From Rhodobacterales bacterium HKCCSP123 (GTDB lineage: Bacteria; Pseudomonadota; Alphaproteobacteria; Rhodobacterales; Rhodobacteraceae), in NCBI GenBank assembly GCA_015689745.1, contig WVSO01000031.1, forward strand, positions 1 to 34,573: DNA of 34,573 nucleotides, given 5' to 3'. A program made the position numbers and the translations under genes. Under the pieces are notes generated by a model, which saw nothing but the letters and a program-made list of their open reading frames with translations, was not told the origin of the DNA and did no database searches. Positions 11,733 through 24,180 of this stretch are shown here, piece after piece; position 1 is the stretch's first letter; every line of letters starts with the position of its first letter.

Positions 11733-12539
11733 ATGCCCCACCCGCTCGTGACCGAAGCCGACATCGCCGCCTATGCCCGCGACGGCGCGGTGATGATCAA
11801 GGGGCTCTTCGCCGATCACGTCGAGAGCCTGCGCGCGGGCGTCGCGCGCAACATGGCGGAGCCCGGCCCCTATGCCGCCGAGAACCTGAAGCCCGGCGAG
11901 GGCGGGCGGTTTTTCGACGATTACTGCAACTGGCAGCGCATCCCCGAGTTCGAACAGGTGATCCACGCCTCTCCGGCCGCCGAGGTCGCCGCCGACCTGA
12001 TGGGCGCGACGCGCGTGCAGCTGTTCCACGACCACGTGCTCGTGAAGGAGCCCGGCACCTCCAAGCCGACGCCCTGGCACCAGGACGGACCCTATTACTT
12101 CGTCGAGGGGCGGCAGACCGTCAGCTTCTGGTCGCCGCTCGACCCGGTGACCACGGCCAGCCTGCGCTGCGTGGCGGGCTCGCATCTCTGGCCGCGGTCC
12201 GTGCTGCCGACGCGCTGGCTGGCCGAAACGAGCTTCTACCCGAACGAGGACGACTACATGCCGGTCCCCGACCCCGATGCCGAGGGGATGGAGGTGCTGG
12301 AATGGGAGATGGAGCCGGGCGACGCGGTCGCCTTCCATTTCATGTCCCTGCACGGCGCGCGGGGCAACGAGACGGCGGCCCGGCGGCGGGCGTTCTCGTT
12401 GCGGCTTCTGGGCGATGACGCACGCTACGTCGAGCGCCCCGGACGCACCTCGCCGCCCTTTCCGGGGCATGACATGGTGGCGGGGCAGGTCCTGCGCGAG
12501 GACTGGTTCCCGGTCATCTGGACGCGCCCCGCCGCCTGA
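11733..12539 (+). CDS. PhyH-family Fe(II)/2-oxoglutarate dioxygenase
   Basis: This 268-residue protein belongs to the phytanoyl-CoA dioxygenase family of oxygenases that hydroxylate small molecules using Fe(II) and 2-oxoglutarate. The iron triad is visible as His116-x-Asp118 in TPWHQDGPYY and His207 in SLHGARGN; an arginine in ARRRAFSLR (217-224) would bind 2-oxoglutarate. An AGGAG ribosome site sits 7 nt before the ATG. It lies 39 bp after amylosucrase on the same strand and is probably co-transcribed. The substrate is unknown: related proteins act on acyl-CoAs, compatible solutes such as ectoine, and many others. No ectoine or lipid gene lies nearby, so I do not assign one. Confidence 0.8.
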   Translation: MPHPLVTEADIAAYARDGAVMIKGLFADHVESLRAGVARNMAEPGPYAAENLKPGEGGRFFDDYCNWQRIPEFEQVIHASPAAEVAADLMGATRVQLFHDHVLVKEPGTSKPTPWHQDGPYYFVEGRQTVSFWSPLDPVTTASLRCVAGSHLWPRSVLPTRWLAETSFYPNEDDYMPVPDPDAEGMEVLEWEMEPGDAVAFHFMSLHGARGNETAARRRAFSLRLLGDDARYVERPGRTSPPFPGHDMVAGQVLREDWFPVIWTRPAA

Positions 12540-12548
12540 GGGCGGGGG

Positions 12549-12593
12549 CAAGGCGCGTGCAAGCGCCTTGGCAAGCCCGTTGCAACGGGCTTG
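12549..12593. terminator. Tandem hairpins between convergent genes
   Basis: There are two adjacent perfect hairpins in the 66-bp gap between the dioxygenase (+) and the reductase (-). The first has arms CAAGGCGC (12549-12556) and GCGCCTTG (12563-12570) with a 6-nt loop. The second is a 22-bp perfect palindrome at 12572-12593, half-arm CAAGCCCGTTG. They would terminate transcription from both sides. Neither has a clear T-run. The shared CAAG...CTTG ends suggest a repeat family rather than a one-off terminator. Confidence 0.65.
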
Positions 12594-12605
12594 TCGCGCC
12601 CTGCC

Positions 12606-13583
12606 TCAGCCGTAAAGCCCGGCGACACGCCCGCGCAGCTGCACCAGCGCCAGCACCGTGTCGATCGTCGGCGTCGCCGTCCCGGTCACGCGGCCCAGCT
12701 CCTGCACGGACCCCAGAAGCGCGTCGATCTCCATCGGGCGGCCTGCGTCGAGATCCTGCAGCATCGAGGTGCGGTGCGCGCCCACCGCCGCGCCGCCCTC
12801 GATCCGGCGGTCGACGTCGATGGGGAATTTCACGCCGAGCTTCTCGGCGATCTCCTGCGCCTCGAGCATCATGTTGCGCGCCACGGCCCGTGTTCCGGGG
12901 TCGGTGCAGAGCACGTCGAGCGTGGCATGGGTCAGCGCCGAGATCGGGTTGAACGACAGGTTCCCCCAGAGCTTCACCCAGATCTCGTCGCGCAGCTTGG
13001 GCCGGACGGGGGCCTTCAGCCCGGCCTTGCCCAGCGCCTCGGACAGGCGCTGCGCGCGCTCGGATTTCGAGCCGTCGGGCTCTCCCAGCGAAAAGCGGTT
13101 GCCCTCGATATGCTTGACCACGCCCGGCTCGATCACTTCCGCCGCGGGGTAGACCACGCAGCCCAGCACCCGGTCGGGGCCGAACCCGTTCCATTGCGCA
13201 TCCCCCGGATCGACCGAGGCCAGCCGCGTCCCTTCGAGCGGGCCGCCGATCTTGTGGAAATACCACCAGGGCACACCGTTCACGCCCGAGACGATGGTCG
13301 TCTCCGGCCCGATCAGCGGTTGCATCCTGTCCACGACGGGCGGCACCGAATGCGCCTTGAGCGTGACGATGACGTAATCCTGAACCCCCAGCGCCGCCGG
13401 ATCGTCCGAGGCCTTGACCGGGAAGGTATTCGTCTCGCCCTCCTCGATGAGCGTCAGGCCCTTGGCCTTCATCGCGGCGAGATGCGGGCCGCGGGCCACG
13501 AGGCTCACCTCGGCCCCCGCCTCGGCCAGTTTCGCGCCCATGTAGCCGCCGATCGCGCCGGCACCGAAAATGCAGATCTTCAT
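12606..13583 (-). CDS. 2-dehydropantoate 2-reductase-like (PanE/ApbA family)
   Basis: This 325-residue NADPH-dependent reductase belongs to the ketopantoate reductase family, which reduces 2-dehydropantoate to pantoate on the way to pantothenate and CoA. The N-terminal Rossmann motif is GAGAIG (7-12), and the catalytic lysine region WVKLWGNLSFNPISAL has Lys204 and Asn208. The frame could begin at 13610, but the ATG at 13583 starts directly with MKICIFGAGAIGG and has a GAGGA ribosome site 8 nt upstream. No pan genes are nearby. Many bacteria carry several members of this family acting on other 2-oxo acids, so the exact substrate is uncertain. It follows the acyl-CoA synthetase gene on the same strand after a terminator. 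Confidence 0.78.
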   Translation of the reverse strand: MKICIFGAGAIGGYMGAKLAEAGAEVSLVARGPHLAAMKAKGLTLIEEGETNTFPVKASDDPAALGVQDYVIVTLKAHSVPPVVDRMQPLIGPETTIVSGVNGVPWWYFHKIGGPLEGTRLASVDPGDAQWNGFGPDRVLGCVVYPAAEVIEPGVVKHIEGNRFSLGEPDGSKSERAQRLSEALGKAGLKAPVRPKLRDEIWVKLWGNLSFNPISALTHATLDVLCTDPGTRAVARNMMLEAQEIAEKLGVKFPIDVDRRIEGGAAVGAHRTSMLQDLDAGRPMEIDALLGSVQELGRVTGTATPTIDTVLALVQLRGRVAGLYG

Positions 13584-13640
13584 GTTGCGTTCCTCAGGGG
13601 CCGTCCGCACCAGCAGGCTCGACCCGTCGCTTCATCTTTC

Positions 13641-13686
13641 CGAAAATACGCTCGGGGGAGCGCGAGGGGGCAGACAGCCCCCTCGC
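13641..13686 (-). terminator. Double-hairpin terminator after the acyl-CoA synthetase gene
   Basis: Read on the minus strand, transcription leaving the gene at 13720 meets a perfect 10-bp stem (13662-13671 with 13677-13686, GCGAGGGGGC and its complement, 5-nt loop). A second stem CGCTC/GAGCG (13649-13662) and the T-rich stretch TATTTTC follow. This is a good intrinsic-terminator layout. It separates this gene from the downstream reductase gene. Confidence 0.7.
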
Positions 13687-13719
13687 ACGGGTCGGCGCCG
13701 AAGGCGTCGATCCCGACCC

Positions 13720-15255
<1,536 letters not shown>

Positions 15256-15344
15256 GGTTGTCCCTCCCCTCGGTCGTCCGCCTCTGCCCGGACGACCCTC
15301 CTTATCTAGCGTGTCGGTCCATCACGGCCAGTCACGCGCGAAGG

Positions 15345-15384
15345 ATTGTTGCAGCGCACCGCGCATGGATTGTCAATTGTTGCA
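15345..15384. promoter_or_regulatory. ATTGTTGCA direct repeats in a divergent promoter region
   Basis: The 174-bp gap between the acyl-CoA synthetase (-) and the cuyA-like gene (+) contains ATTGTTGCA twice, at 15345-15353 and 15376-15384. The repeats are 31 bp apart (three helical turns). GGATTGT also occurs twice (15343-15349 and 15368-15374). Same-face direct repeats suggest a transcription-factor site. The factor is unknown, and chance cannot be excluded. Confidence 0.4.
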
Positions 15385-15429
15385 AAGCATGCATCACTCG
15401 CCCGACCCTGACCCACCCCGGAGGCCCCG

Positions 15430-16427
15430 ATGCATCTCGCCCGTTTTCCCCGTGTCCACCTCGCCCATCTTCCGACCCCGCTGGAGCGGCTGGACCGGCT
15501 GACCGAGGCGCTGGGCGGGCCCGAGATCTGGATCAAGCGGGACGATTGCACGGGCATGTCGACGGGCGGGAACAAGACCCGCAAGCTCGAATTCCTGATG
15601 GCCGAGGCGATCGCCGGGGGCGCCGACATGGTGATGACGCAAGGTGCCACCCAGTCGAACCACGCCCGCCAGACGGCGGCCTTCGCGGCGAAGCTGGGGA
15701 TGGGGTGCCACATCCTGCTCGAGGACCGGACCGGTTACCAGAACCCCGATTACACGGAAAACGGCAACGTGCTGCTCGACCACCTGCACGGGGCCACGAC
15801 CGAGCTGCACCCCGGCGGCACCGACATGGTGGCGGCGATGGAGGCCGCGGCCGAGGCCGAGCGCGCGACGGGCCGCAAGGTCTATGTCATCCCCGGCGGC
15901 GGGTCGAACCCGACGGGTGCACTTGGCTACGTCAATTGTGCGCTGGAGCTTCTGGCGCAGGCCAACGAGCGGGGGCTTGTCATCGACCGGCTGGTGCATG
16001 CCACGGGGTCCTCGGGGACGCAGGCCGGGCTTGTGGCGGGCATGTGTGCGCTCAACGCGGGCATCCCGGTTCTGGGCATCGGCACCCGCGCGCCGCAGGA
16101 GCGGCAGGAGCAGATGGTCTACGACCTTGCCTGTCGGACGGCGGACAAGCTGGGCTGCCCCGGCGTGGTCCGGCGCGAGGACGTGGTGGCCGACACCAGC
16201 TACGTCGGCGCGGGCTACGGCCTGCCGCGCGAGGATACGCTCGAGGCGATCCGCATGTTCGCGGAACTGGAGGGCGTCCTGCTTGACCCGGTCTATTCCG
16301 GCAAGGGCGCGGCCGGGCTGATCGACGGGTGCCGAAGCGGCCGCTTCAAGGCGGGCGAGCGGGTGGTCTTCCTCCATACCGGGGGCGCGGTGGGGCTGTT
16401 CGCCTACAAGGGGGCGCTTGCGCGGGG

Positions 16428-16431
<4 letters not shown>
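15430..16431 (+). CDS. cuyA: L-cysteate sulfo-lyase / D-cysteine desulfhydrase (PLP-dependent)
   Basis: This 333-residue PLP enzyme is of the ACC-deaminase/DcyD fold. The cofactor lysine is Lys49 in [12 protein letters not shown], and Ser76-Asn-His ([10 protein letters not shown]) holds the substrate carboxylate. [16 protein letters not shown] and [19 protein letters not shown] are typical. CuyA cleaves L-cysteate to pyruvate, ammonia and sulfite; DcyD cleaves D-cysteine to pyruvate, ammonia and sulfide. The start MHLARFPR and the [15 protein letters not shown] segment recall the Ruegeria CuyA enzyme from memory, hence the symbol, but the two activities cannot be separated by eye. The coupled racemase downstream would fit either amino acid chirality. 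No sulfite exporter (CuyZ) or sulfite dehydrogenase follows. Confidence 0.72.
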
Positions 16432-20394
<3,963 letters not shown>

Positions 20395-20448
20395 GCGGGT
20401 CCGAACAGGAAGGCGGGGCGCGCGCGTCCCGCCCTGGAAACGCGACGG

Positions 20449-20480
20449 GGACGGCCCGTGGGGAAACCCTCGGGCCGTCC
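20449..20480. terminator. Bidirectional hairpin between katG and a dehydrogenase gene
   Basis: A perfect 10-bp stem, GGACGGCCCG (20449-20458) with CGGGCCGTCC (20471-20480), has an inner GGG-AAA-CCC extension. It lies 55 bp after the katG stop and 51 bp after the stop of the convergent gene, so it can end both transcripts. There is no T-run, as is common in GC-rich genomes. Confidence 0.75.
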
Positions 20481-20530
20481 TGCAATGCAAGGGACACGGA
20501 TCGTCCCGTGGGCGGGCGCCCCGCGCGCGG

Positions 20531-21547
20531 TCACAAGGTCACGACCCGACCCGACCGGATGCTCTCGTCGGCCGCGATGCAGATCGCCAGCGACCGGACC
20601 GCGTCCGCAATGTGCCGCCCGAGATCCATATCCTCGGCGATGGCACGCAGCACGAAGCCCTGCTCGGCGTCGCACAGCGCCTGGTGGCCCGGTTCGTCGG
20701 GCAGGTCGATCATCTCGTCCCCGGAGGGGCGATGCACCCTGAGCCCTCCCACCTTCGTGTGCCCGTCGATGTCCGAGGAACCGGACTTGTCCGCATCCGT
20801 GATCGAGACCGCGCCATTGGGGCTGACGATATCCTTCACGAAGAACGCGGTCTCCGACATCATCGGCCCCCAGCCCGCCTCGTACCAGCCGACCGACCCG
20901 TCGGCGAAAACGACCTGCAATTGACCGTAGTTGTACATGTCGGGCGCGATCTCGTCCGACAGGCGCAGGCCGATCCCCTGCACCCGCACCGGGGCCGCAT
21001 CCGTCACCTGGCACATCACGTCGACGTAATGCACCCCGCAATCCACGATGGGCGAGGTCGTCTGCATCAGCGCCTTGTGCGTCTCCCACTCCGCGCCGCT
21101 CGACTGCTGGTTCAGGTTCATCCGGAAGACATAGGGCCCGCCCAGGCGCCGCGCCTCGGCGATCATCCGCACCCAGCTGGGGTGATGACGCAGGATATAG
21201 CCCACGACGAGCTTGCGCTTCAGCCGCACCGCCGTCTCGACCACCCGCTCGGCATCGGCCACGGTCGTGGCCAGCGGCTTTTCGACGAAGACATGGGCGC
21301 CCGCCTCCATCGCGCGGATCGCCAGGTCGGCGTGGCTGTCGGAATAGGTGGCGATCACCACGAGGTCGGGGCGCGTCCGCATCCCCTCCTCGAACCTGTC
21401 GAACCGGGGATAGGCCGAGAGCGCCCCGGGCAGGTCGCGCGGCGAGCGGTTGACCAGCCCCACGATCTCCGCCCCCTCCGCGGCATGATGGGCCAGCGCA
21501 TGGCTTTGCCCCATGTTGCCCAGTCCCACGATCAGCACCCGTGTCAT
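20531..21547 (-). CDS. Gfo/Idh/MocA-family NAD(P)-dependent sugar dehydrogenase
   Basis: This 338-residue protein has the two-domain Gfo/Idh/MocA fold. The N-terminal Rossmann domain has GLGNMG (8-13), and the EKP motif is at 89-91 (HVFVEKPLAT). The active-site D-x-x-x-H is Asp169 and His173 in IVDCGVHYVD. Members oxidise or reduce a ring hydroxyl of sugars, cyclitols or their derivatives in the cytoplasm. It is divergent from the SIS-domain gene at 21654, with a 106-bp shared upstream region, which suggests joint control. The substrate is unknown. It is not part of the larger operon but is of the same broad family as three of its proteins. Confidence 0.88.
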   Translation of the reverse strand: MTRVLIVGLGNMGQSHALAHHAAEGAEIVGLVNRSPRDLPGALSAYPRFDRFEEGMRTRPDLVVIATYSDSHADLAIRAMEAGAHVFVEKPLATTVADAERVVETAVRLKRKLVVGYILRHHPSWVRMIAEARRLGGPYVFRMNLNQQSSGAEWETHKALMQTTSPIVDCGVHYVDVMCQVTDAAPVRVQGIGLRLSDEIAPDMYNYGQLQVVFADGSVGWYEAGWGPMMSETAFFVKDIVSPNGAVSITDADKSGSSDIDGHTKVGGLRVHRPSGDEMIDLPDEPGHQALCDAEQGFVLRAIAEDMDLGRHIADAVRSLAICIAADESIRSGRVVTL

Positions 21548-21653
21548 GCGATCCTCCCGCCTTTTGCGTCAGGATGACGGGCCACCGGGCGCGGTGCAAG
21601 CCATGGACATTCGCCCGCATTGGGCGCAGCCTTCGGGGTGAGGGAGGACCAGC

Positions 21654-22676
21654 ATGACCGACACGCAGATGCGCCGCGAGATCGCCGAGATCCCCGAGGC
21701 GGTGGCCCGCCTGCTCGACCTCGGGGCAGGTCCGGTGGCGGCCGCGGCCGGGGCGATGCGCGCGGCCGATCCCGCGCTGGTCGTGACCGTCGCCCGCGGG
21801 TCCTCCGATCACGCCTGCACCTATCTCAAATACGCCTCGGAACTGCTGCTCGGCCTTCCCGTCGCCTCGGTCGGGCCATCGGTCGCCTCGGTCTACGGGG
21901 CGAAGCTGCGCCTTGGCGGCGCGGTCTGCCTGTCGGTCTCGCAATCGGGGGCAAGCCCCGACATCGTCGCCATGACCCGCGGCGCGCGGGCGGGGGGCGC
22001 GCTGACCGTGGCGCTCACGAATGACGCAGGCTCGCGCCTCGCCGCCGAGGCCGAGCATGTCATCGACATCTGCGCCGGCCCCGAGCGCTCGGTGGCGGCG
22101 ACCAAGACCTTCGTGACCTCGGCGCTCGCCGGCCTCTGGCTGCTGGCCGAGGTGAAGGCCGATGCGGCGCTTCTGGCGGCCATCCGCGACCTGCCGGCCG
22201 CGCTCGAGGCTGCGCGCGCGGTGGACTGGTCCGCGCTCGACGCAGCGCTCGGGGCCGGGTCGGTCTACACCCTCGGCCGGGGTCCGGCCTGGGCGATCTC
22301 GAACGAGGCCGCGCTCAAGTTCAAGGAGGTCGCCCGCGTCCACGCCGAAAGCTACTCCTCCGCCGAGGTGCTGCACGGGCCCGTCTCCATCGTCGAGCGC
22401 GGCTTCCCGGTGCTCGCCTTCGCCGCGGGCGACGCCGCCGAGACGCCGCTCGCCGAGGTGGCCGACGCGCTGGCGGAAAAGGGGGCCGCGGTCTTCGCCA
22501 CGACCGACCGCGTCCGCGCGGCCCATGCGCTTCCCGTGGTCCGCACGGGCCACCCCCTGACGGACCCCCTGTCGCTGATCGTCAGCTTCTACGCCATGAT
22601 CGAGCGGCTGGCGGTGGCCCGCGGTCTCGACCCCGACATGCCGCGGCACCTGAAGAAGGTGACCGAGACGACCTGA
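21654..22676 (+). CDS. SIS-domain aminosugar-phosphate deaminase/isomerase (NagB-II/AgaS/GlmS-C type)
   Basis: This 340-residue protein has two SIS domains, like the isomerase half of GlmS without the glutaminase half. VARGSSDHA (47-55) and SVSQSGASPDIV hold the sugar phosphate. EAALKFKEVARVHAE and EVLHGPVSIVE are GlmS-like active-site segments, and the C-terminus MPRHLKKVTET is the usual tail. Such proteins (NagB-II) convert glucosamine-6-phosphate to fructose-6-phosphate plus ammonia; relatives act on fructosamine-6-phosphate or galactosamine-6-phosphate. A GAGGGAGGA ribosome site supports the ATG. No N-acetylglucosamine deacetylase or PTS gene is nearby, so the substrate may be unusual. 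It is divergent from the dehydrogenase at 20531. Confidence 0.83.
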   Translation: MTDTQMRREIAEIPEAVARLLDLGAGPVAAAAGAMRAADPALVVTVARGSSDHACTYLKYASELLLGLPVASVGPSVASVYGAKLRLGGAVCLSVSQSGASPDIVAMTRGARAGGALTVALTNDAGSRLAAEAEHVIDICAGPERSVAATKTFVTSALAGLWLLAEVKADAALLAAIRDLPAALEAARAVDWSALDAALGAGSVYTLGRGPAWAISNEAALKFKEVARVHAESYSSAEVLHGPVSIVERGFPVLAFAAGDAAETPLAEVADALAEKGAAVFATTDRVRAAHALPVVRTGHPLTDPLSLIVSFYAMIERLAVARGLDPDMPRHLKKVTETT

Positions 22677-23055
22677 CGGACGGCCCGCGCAATGGCCGCC
22701 CGCCGCGCCCGTGGCGGGGTCGGGGAGCCTCCGGCGGCCATGCTCGAGGGAGAGAGATGGAGCTGTGCGCGACATCCTCCCCGGCTGTCCCCGGGGGCTT
22801 CACCGGGGAGGATGTGCATCTCCATCCGCGGTCATCGGCATGGCTGCCTGTCCCGCAGCGCCACCATGGCAGGACGAGCCTAACAGGTGATGAACGCCCT
22901 TCGCATCTTCATCCCCCAAATATGGCCGCCGGAGGCATCCGGACCCTGCCACCCGTCCGACCGCGGAGAGCCGGGCGCACCCGCTCCACCGGGCCCGCGA
23001 AACGCGCGTTTCGCGCCGGGGCGACGCCGAAGGCGGCGCAATCCCCCTCGTCTCG
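22677..23055. other. 379-bp convergent gap with several inverted repeats, no gene
   Basis: This is the only stretch longer than 300 bp without a gene. It lies between two converging genes. Contents: (1) a 13-bp perfect inverted repeat, ACATCCTCCCCGG (22772-22784) with its complement at 22803-22815, extended outward by GATGGAG (22756-22762) and CTCCATC (22820-22826); (2) an 18-bp perfect palindrome GCGAAACGCGCGTTTCGC (22997-23014); (3) a small CGCCGAAGGCGGCG stem near 23025, followed by the stop of the 23056 gene. Short open frames here lack family features and good ribosome sites, and I do not call them. The outer repeats are probable terminators for the two converging transcripts. Confidence 0.6.
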
Positions 23056-24180
23056 TCAGGACAACAGCCGCCGCGCCGCGCCGACCGTCACCTCGCGGCC
23101 CGTGATCCGGCTTTCGACAGCGGCGAAGGCCAGCGCGAGGGACCTCAGGTTCTCCCGCGCCCCGTTCGAGGGCTCGCGCCCCTCCTCGATGGCCGAGAGC
23201 AACTCGCCCATGGTGCCCGCGAAGCCGTCGTTGAACCATTGCCCCTCCAGATCCGGGCGCGCGATGCCCGCGGGCGTGGTCAGCACCACCCGTTGCGCGC
23301 CCAGGTCCGGCCCGTCCGACACGAGGCTGCCCGCCGTCCCGCCGATGAAGCTCGTGTCGCGCGGGCCATGCGCCACGCCGCCGTCGAAGACGAGGCTCGC
23401 CTGCCCGCCCTCGCAGCGCACCAGCGCCTGCGCCAGCAGCGGCACCTTGTTGGCCTGGCCCGCCGCGCGGGCGGCGCTGGCGAAGACGCTTTGCACCCGC
23501 TCGCCCATGATCGAGGCCACGAAGTCGAACCAGTGCACCCCGAAATCGTACAGCACCAGATCCTCGATCTCGTCGAAGGGGGTGCCCGCGGTCCAGCCGT
23601 GGGTCCAGTGGATCGCGACATGGGCCGAGATCGGCTCTCCGATCAGACCGCTGCGCACCGCCTCGCGCATCCAGGCCTTGTGGGGCGCCCAGCGGCCGTT
23701 CTGGTTGACGGCAAGCTTCACGCCCTTGTCCTCCGCCAGCTTCACCAGGTCCTCGCCCAGGTCGAGGTCGGTGACGAAGGGCTTCTGGCTCAGCACATGC
23801 TTGCCCGCCATCAGCGCCGCGCGGATGATCTCGACCCGGTGTTCGGGGTGCAGCGTCACGTCGATGACGTCGATGTCGGGGTCGCCCAGCATCGCGCGCC
23901 AGTCCTCCTCGATCCGCGCGCCGGGGCAATACTCGGCGGCTTTCGCCTCGGCCTTGGCGCGGGTGCGGTTCCAGAGCGCGGCCACCTCCCATCCCGCAGC
24001 CCGGTAGGCGTCGAGGTGACTGCCCGAGATGCCGCCGGTCCCGATCATCCCGATCCTCGGCCGGTAAGCCTTCGGCATCGGCGGGCGATAGGGCAGGTCG
24101 GGCGCCGCGATCTCGGGCAGATCGGCGGATTTCAGGGCATAGGTGTCCTTGTCGCCCGCATCCTTCGTCGTCTCGCTCAT
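23056..24180 (-). CDS. Gfo/Idh/MocA-family dehydrogenase with N-terminal extension
   Basis: This 374-residue sugar or cyclitol dehydrogenase is the last gene of the nine-gene operon. About 40 residues (MSETTKDAGDKDTYALKSAD onward) precede the Rossmann motif GTGGISGSH (47-55), longer than in the other family members here. The EKP position reads QKP (132-134), a common variant. The catalytic D-x-x-x-H is present in LYDFGVHWFDF. An AIHWTHGWT segment lies in the substrate domain. Its ATG overlaps the stop of the preceding family member (ATGA), so the two are made together. They could work on successive steps, or as a pair, on the same imported compound. The substrate is not known. Confidence 0.87.
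   Translation of the reverse strand: MSETTKDAGDKDTYALKSADLPEIAAPDLPYRPPMPKAYRPRIGMIGTGGISGSHLDAYRAAGWEVAALWNRTRAKAEAKAAEYCPGARIEEDWRAMLGDPDIDVIDVTLHPEHRVEIIRAALMAGKHVLSQKPFVTDLDLGEDLVKLAEDKGVKLAVNQNGRWAPHKAWMREAVRSGLIGEPISAHVAIHWTHGWTAGTPFDEIEDLVLYDFGVHWFDFVASIMGERVQSVFASAARAAGQANKVPLLAQALVRCEGGQASLVFDGGVAHGPRDTSFIGGTAGSLVSDGPDLGAQRVVLTTPAGIARPDLEGQWFNDGFAGTMGELLSAIEEGREPSNGARENLRSLALAFAAVESRITGREVTVGAARRLLS

Noticed and set aside
13621-13719. Similarity between the 13.6-kb and 22.9-kb gaps (TTCATC, an A-rich core, then CGCCGAAGGCG)
   Set aside because: The match is short and broken. It may be a degenerate Rhodobacteraceae intergenic repeat, but two weak copies do not establish one.
22757-24007. 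416-codon plus-strand open frame starting in the 22.7-23.0 kb gap
   Set aside because: It mostly runs antisense to the dehydrogenase at 23056, has a Ser/Arg/Pro-rich composition, and has no ribosome site or family features.
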